Assembly: GCA_900758075.1 (NCBI GenBank)
Contig: CAAEQF010000148.1
Coordinates: 1-6,926 of the forward strand
DNA from: Coriobacteriia bacterium
GTDB lineage: Bacteria > Actinomycetota > Coriobacteriia > Coriobacteriales > QAMH01
DNA: 6,926 bases
Reading direction: 5' to 3'
Positions 5,463 through 6,926 of this stretch are shown piece after piece; the first letter of the stretch is position 1, and every line of letters starts with the position of its first letter. A program made the translations under genes and the position numbers. The notes beneath the pieces were generated by a model that searched no databases, was not told the DNA's origin, and saw only the letters and a program-made list of their open reading frames with translations.

Positions 5463-6854
5463 ATGACAGGCATCAAGAACGGAGCGTGGAACATCGCCGC
5501 AAAGACCGCCCCGACCGTCCTCAAGGGCGATGCGAATGCCGTCTATTCCCCCGCGTGCATTTACGAGGGGCTTCGCATCGTGCGTATGGGCGCAAGCGGC
5601 GCTTCAGCCCGTGAGCTCGACGAGCTGCTTGACGTCGAAAAGCCCGAGGGCGACTGGCTCAGCCTTGAGCGCGTTGACGAGTGGACCTACGAGGACTACA
5701 AGGCTCATATCGCCGCGGGGGTCTGGCTGGACAGGCATGCCGAACCATCCACTGATTTCGTGGAAGAGTGCCGCATGGGAGAAGTGTCGATAACCGAGGC
5801 CGATCTCGCCGCGCCAGATGCAGGTGAACAGATCACGCAGTGGATATCCGAGAAGACCAAGGGTCTGCTTGCCCCGGCCATCGACCTGAATGCTGACGCG
5901 CTTGCGTGCGTGGCAAGCGCGCTATACCTCAAGGACGCCTGGGCAAACGAGTTCGGCAATCGCGCTACCAAGCGACACGCCTTCCATGCCGAGGGCGGTG
6001 ACGTCGATGCCGACTTCATGACGACGGAGGCCGACATGCCCGTCTTGGATGAGGATTTCGGCGTGGTCGTGGGCTATTCGCTTTCGAACGGCGCCTCCAT
6101 GGTGTTCGCGCTGCCGGACGAGGGGACGGCGCTTGCCGACCTGATCGCCGATGGCTCCCTGCTGGAGGCGGTGAGGGACTTTAGTGGAGAGGTCGTCGAC
6201 GTCGAGCTTTACGTGCCGAAGTTCGCATGTGAGACGACGGTTGATGACATGAACATGACGCTCGCTCGGGCGGGGTTCGCCACGGCCGAGATGCCTGACC
6301 TGGTGCCCATGACGGGCCAGGCCGGGACGCCAGCAAGCTACGTCCACGGTGCGAGGATCGCTGTCGACGAGGACGGCATCGAGGCGGGGGCGTACTTCGC
6401 GATGGTCGCCTTTGCCGGAACCATGCCCGAGTTGCGGGAACCGCCGAAGCCGCGAGTCATCGTACTGGACAGGCCTTTCGTCTGCGTCATCGTGTCGCGC
6501 ACGAGGCAGCCGCTCTTCATCGGCACGGTCTGCTCGCCCGAAGCCGACCCGTACGCATGGCTCCCCTACGAGTCCGAAAGCGAGAAGGGCAGCGAGGACG
6601 GATGGATTGTCAAGGATGAGGAGATTCCCGGCATATGCCGCATCACGCTGGAAGAAGGCGGGCATACGCCCTACGCCATAACCTGTGGCGTCTACGGCCT
6701 CATGGTACACACGGCCTTCGCAAGCGACCATGACGAAGCGATGGACAAGTACGAGGGCATGAAGCAAGAACTGGAAGGATGCGCCCGGCTGCTAGATAAC
6801 GAGAGCTTCGAGAGTGGAGAGTGGTGTGGGGCGTTCGTAGATAAGTGGCTGTGA
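5463..6854 (+). CDS. Serpin without signal peptide, fused to an unrecognised C-terminal domain
   Basis: Residues 1-360 follow the serpin fold. Landmarks are NAVYSP at 25-30, RMGASGASARELDELL at 41-56, ASALYLKDAW at 151-160 (Trp160; the usual Asn before the helix is Ser152), VELYVPKF at 247-254, the hinge DEDGIEAGAYF at 302-312, DRPF at 336-339 and PLFIGTVCSP at 350-359. Serpins trap proteases by inserting a cleaved reactive loop into the central sheet. The hinge is atypical, with Ile at the usual Thr/Ser position (306) and bulky Tyr-Phe at 311-312. The loop to DRPF is about 8 residues longer than in alpha-1-antitrypsin, so inhibition is uncertain. No signal peptide or lipobox precedes the fold, so the protein is predicted cytoplasmic. 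Residues about 376-463 form an extra acidic domain (GWIVKDEE, PYAITCGVYGLMVHTAF, KYEGMKQELE) I cannot assign. The ATG follows GGAG by 8 bases. A further gene starts 18 bases downstream, probably in the same operon. Confidence 0.85.
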   Translation: MTGIKNGAWNIAAKTAPTVLKGDANAVYSPACIYEGLRIVRMGASGASARELDELLDVEKPEGDWLSLERVDEWTYEDYKAHIAAGVWLDRHAEPSTDFVEECRMGEVSITEADLAAPDAGEQITQWISEKTKGLLAPAIDLNADALACVASALYLKDAWANEFGNRATKRHAFHAEGGDVDADFMTTEADMPVLDEDFGVVVGYSLSNGASMVFALPDEGTALADLIADGSLLEAVRDFSGEVVDVELYVPKFACETTVDDMNMTLARAGFATAEMPDLVPMTGQAGTPASYVHGARIAVDEDGIEAGAYFAMVAFAGTMPELREPPKPRVIVLDRPFVCVIVSRTRQPLFIGTVCSPEADPYAWLPYESESEKGSEDGWIVKDEEIPGICRITLEEGGHTPYAITCGVYGLMVHTAFASDHDEAMDKYEGMKQELEGCARLLDNESFESGEWCGAFVDKWL

Positions 6855-6872
6855 CAAGAAGAGGATGCGACT

Positions 6873-6926
6873 ATGGATATCGCGGCGAAGAAGATGAAAC
6901 CGAAGCCCGAGGAGTACTTCTCGGCA
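6873..6926 (+). CDS. Start of an unidentified gene (runs off right edge)
   Basis: An ATG preceded by AGAGGA (7 bases away) opens a frame of 18 residues to the window edge: MDIAAKKMKPKPEEYFSA. It begins 18 bases after the serpin stop with no terminator between, so it is probably co-transcribed. Too little is visible to name it. An overlapping ATG at 6864 stops after ten codons and is rejected. Confidence 0.6.
   Translation, partial: MDIAAKKMKPKPEEYFSA

Noticed and set aside
5922..6767. Long minus-strand open frame (281 codons) inside the serpin gene
   Set aside because: It is antisense to a clear serpin, with His/Arg/Val-rich shadow composition and no ribosome-binding site.

Overview
The window is about 58% G+C by eye and strongly GC-biased at third codon positions. 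Its style suggests a high-GC actinobacterium: TTG starts with good AGGAG/GGGAG ribosome-binding sites, TATAAT -10 boxes and an IS256-type insertion sequence. A Coriobacteriia gut organism is my best guess, but no ribosomal or core gene is present to prove it.

Layout, left to right. (1) 1-252, minus strand: N-terminus of a tyrosine integrase running off the left edge. Three GGGACCAC repeats lie behind its start. (2) 438-485: the 3' half of an initiator tRNA-Met gene, from the anticodon arm to CCA, followed at 494-526 by a strong terminator. The 5' half is absent, so this reads as the attachment-site copy left where an element integrated into tRNA-fMet. The element lies to the left. The terminator and everything to the right belong to the flank, or to an older element in tandem. 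(3) 634-3153: a large DUF262-DUF1524 (GmrSD/BrxU/SspE-like) type IV restriction enzyme that also carries a RAMA-like domain and a DUF4268-like C-terminus. (4) 3432-3841: an internally deleted IS256-family element with both terminal inverted repeats and a short in-frame remnant of its transposase. (5) 3999-4970, minus strand: an Abi_2 (AbiD/AbiF) abortive-infection protein with a HEPN-type RNxxxH motif and its own terminator. (6) 4971-5462: a mostly non-coding stretch with a probable gene fragment containing a (TTCAAC)n hexamer tract that encodes alternating Phe-Asn. (7) 5463-6854: a serpin without a signal peptide and with an unrecognised C-terminal domain of about 100 residues. It sits behind an extended -10 promoter and a triple TGTCCC array. 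A further gene begins 18 bases after it, at 6873, and leaves the window.

Taken together this is accessory DNA at a tRNA integration hotspot. Two recognisable anti-phage genes (modified-DNA restriction and abortive infection) lie beside mobile-element debris and an unusual cytoplasmic serpin. They are not one operon: the restriction gene and the Abi gene converge across the dead insertion sequence, and the serpin has its own promoter. Any functional link between the serpin and defence is inference from position only.
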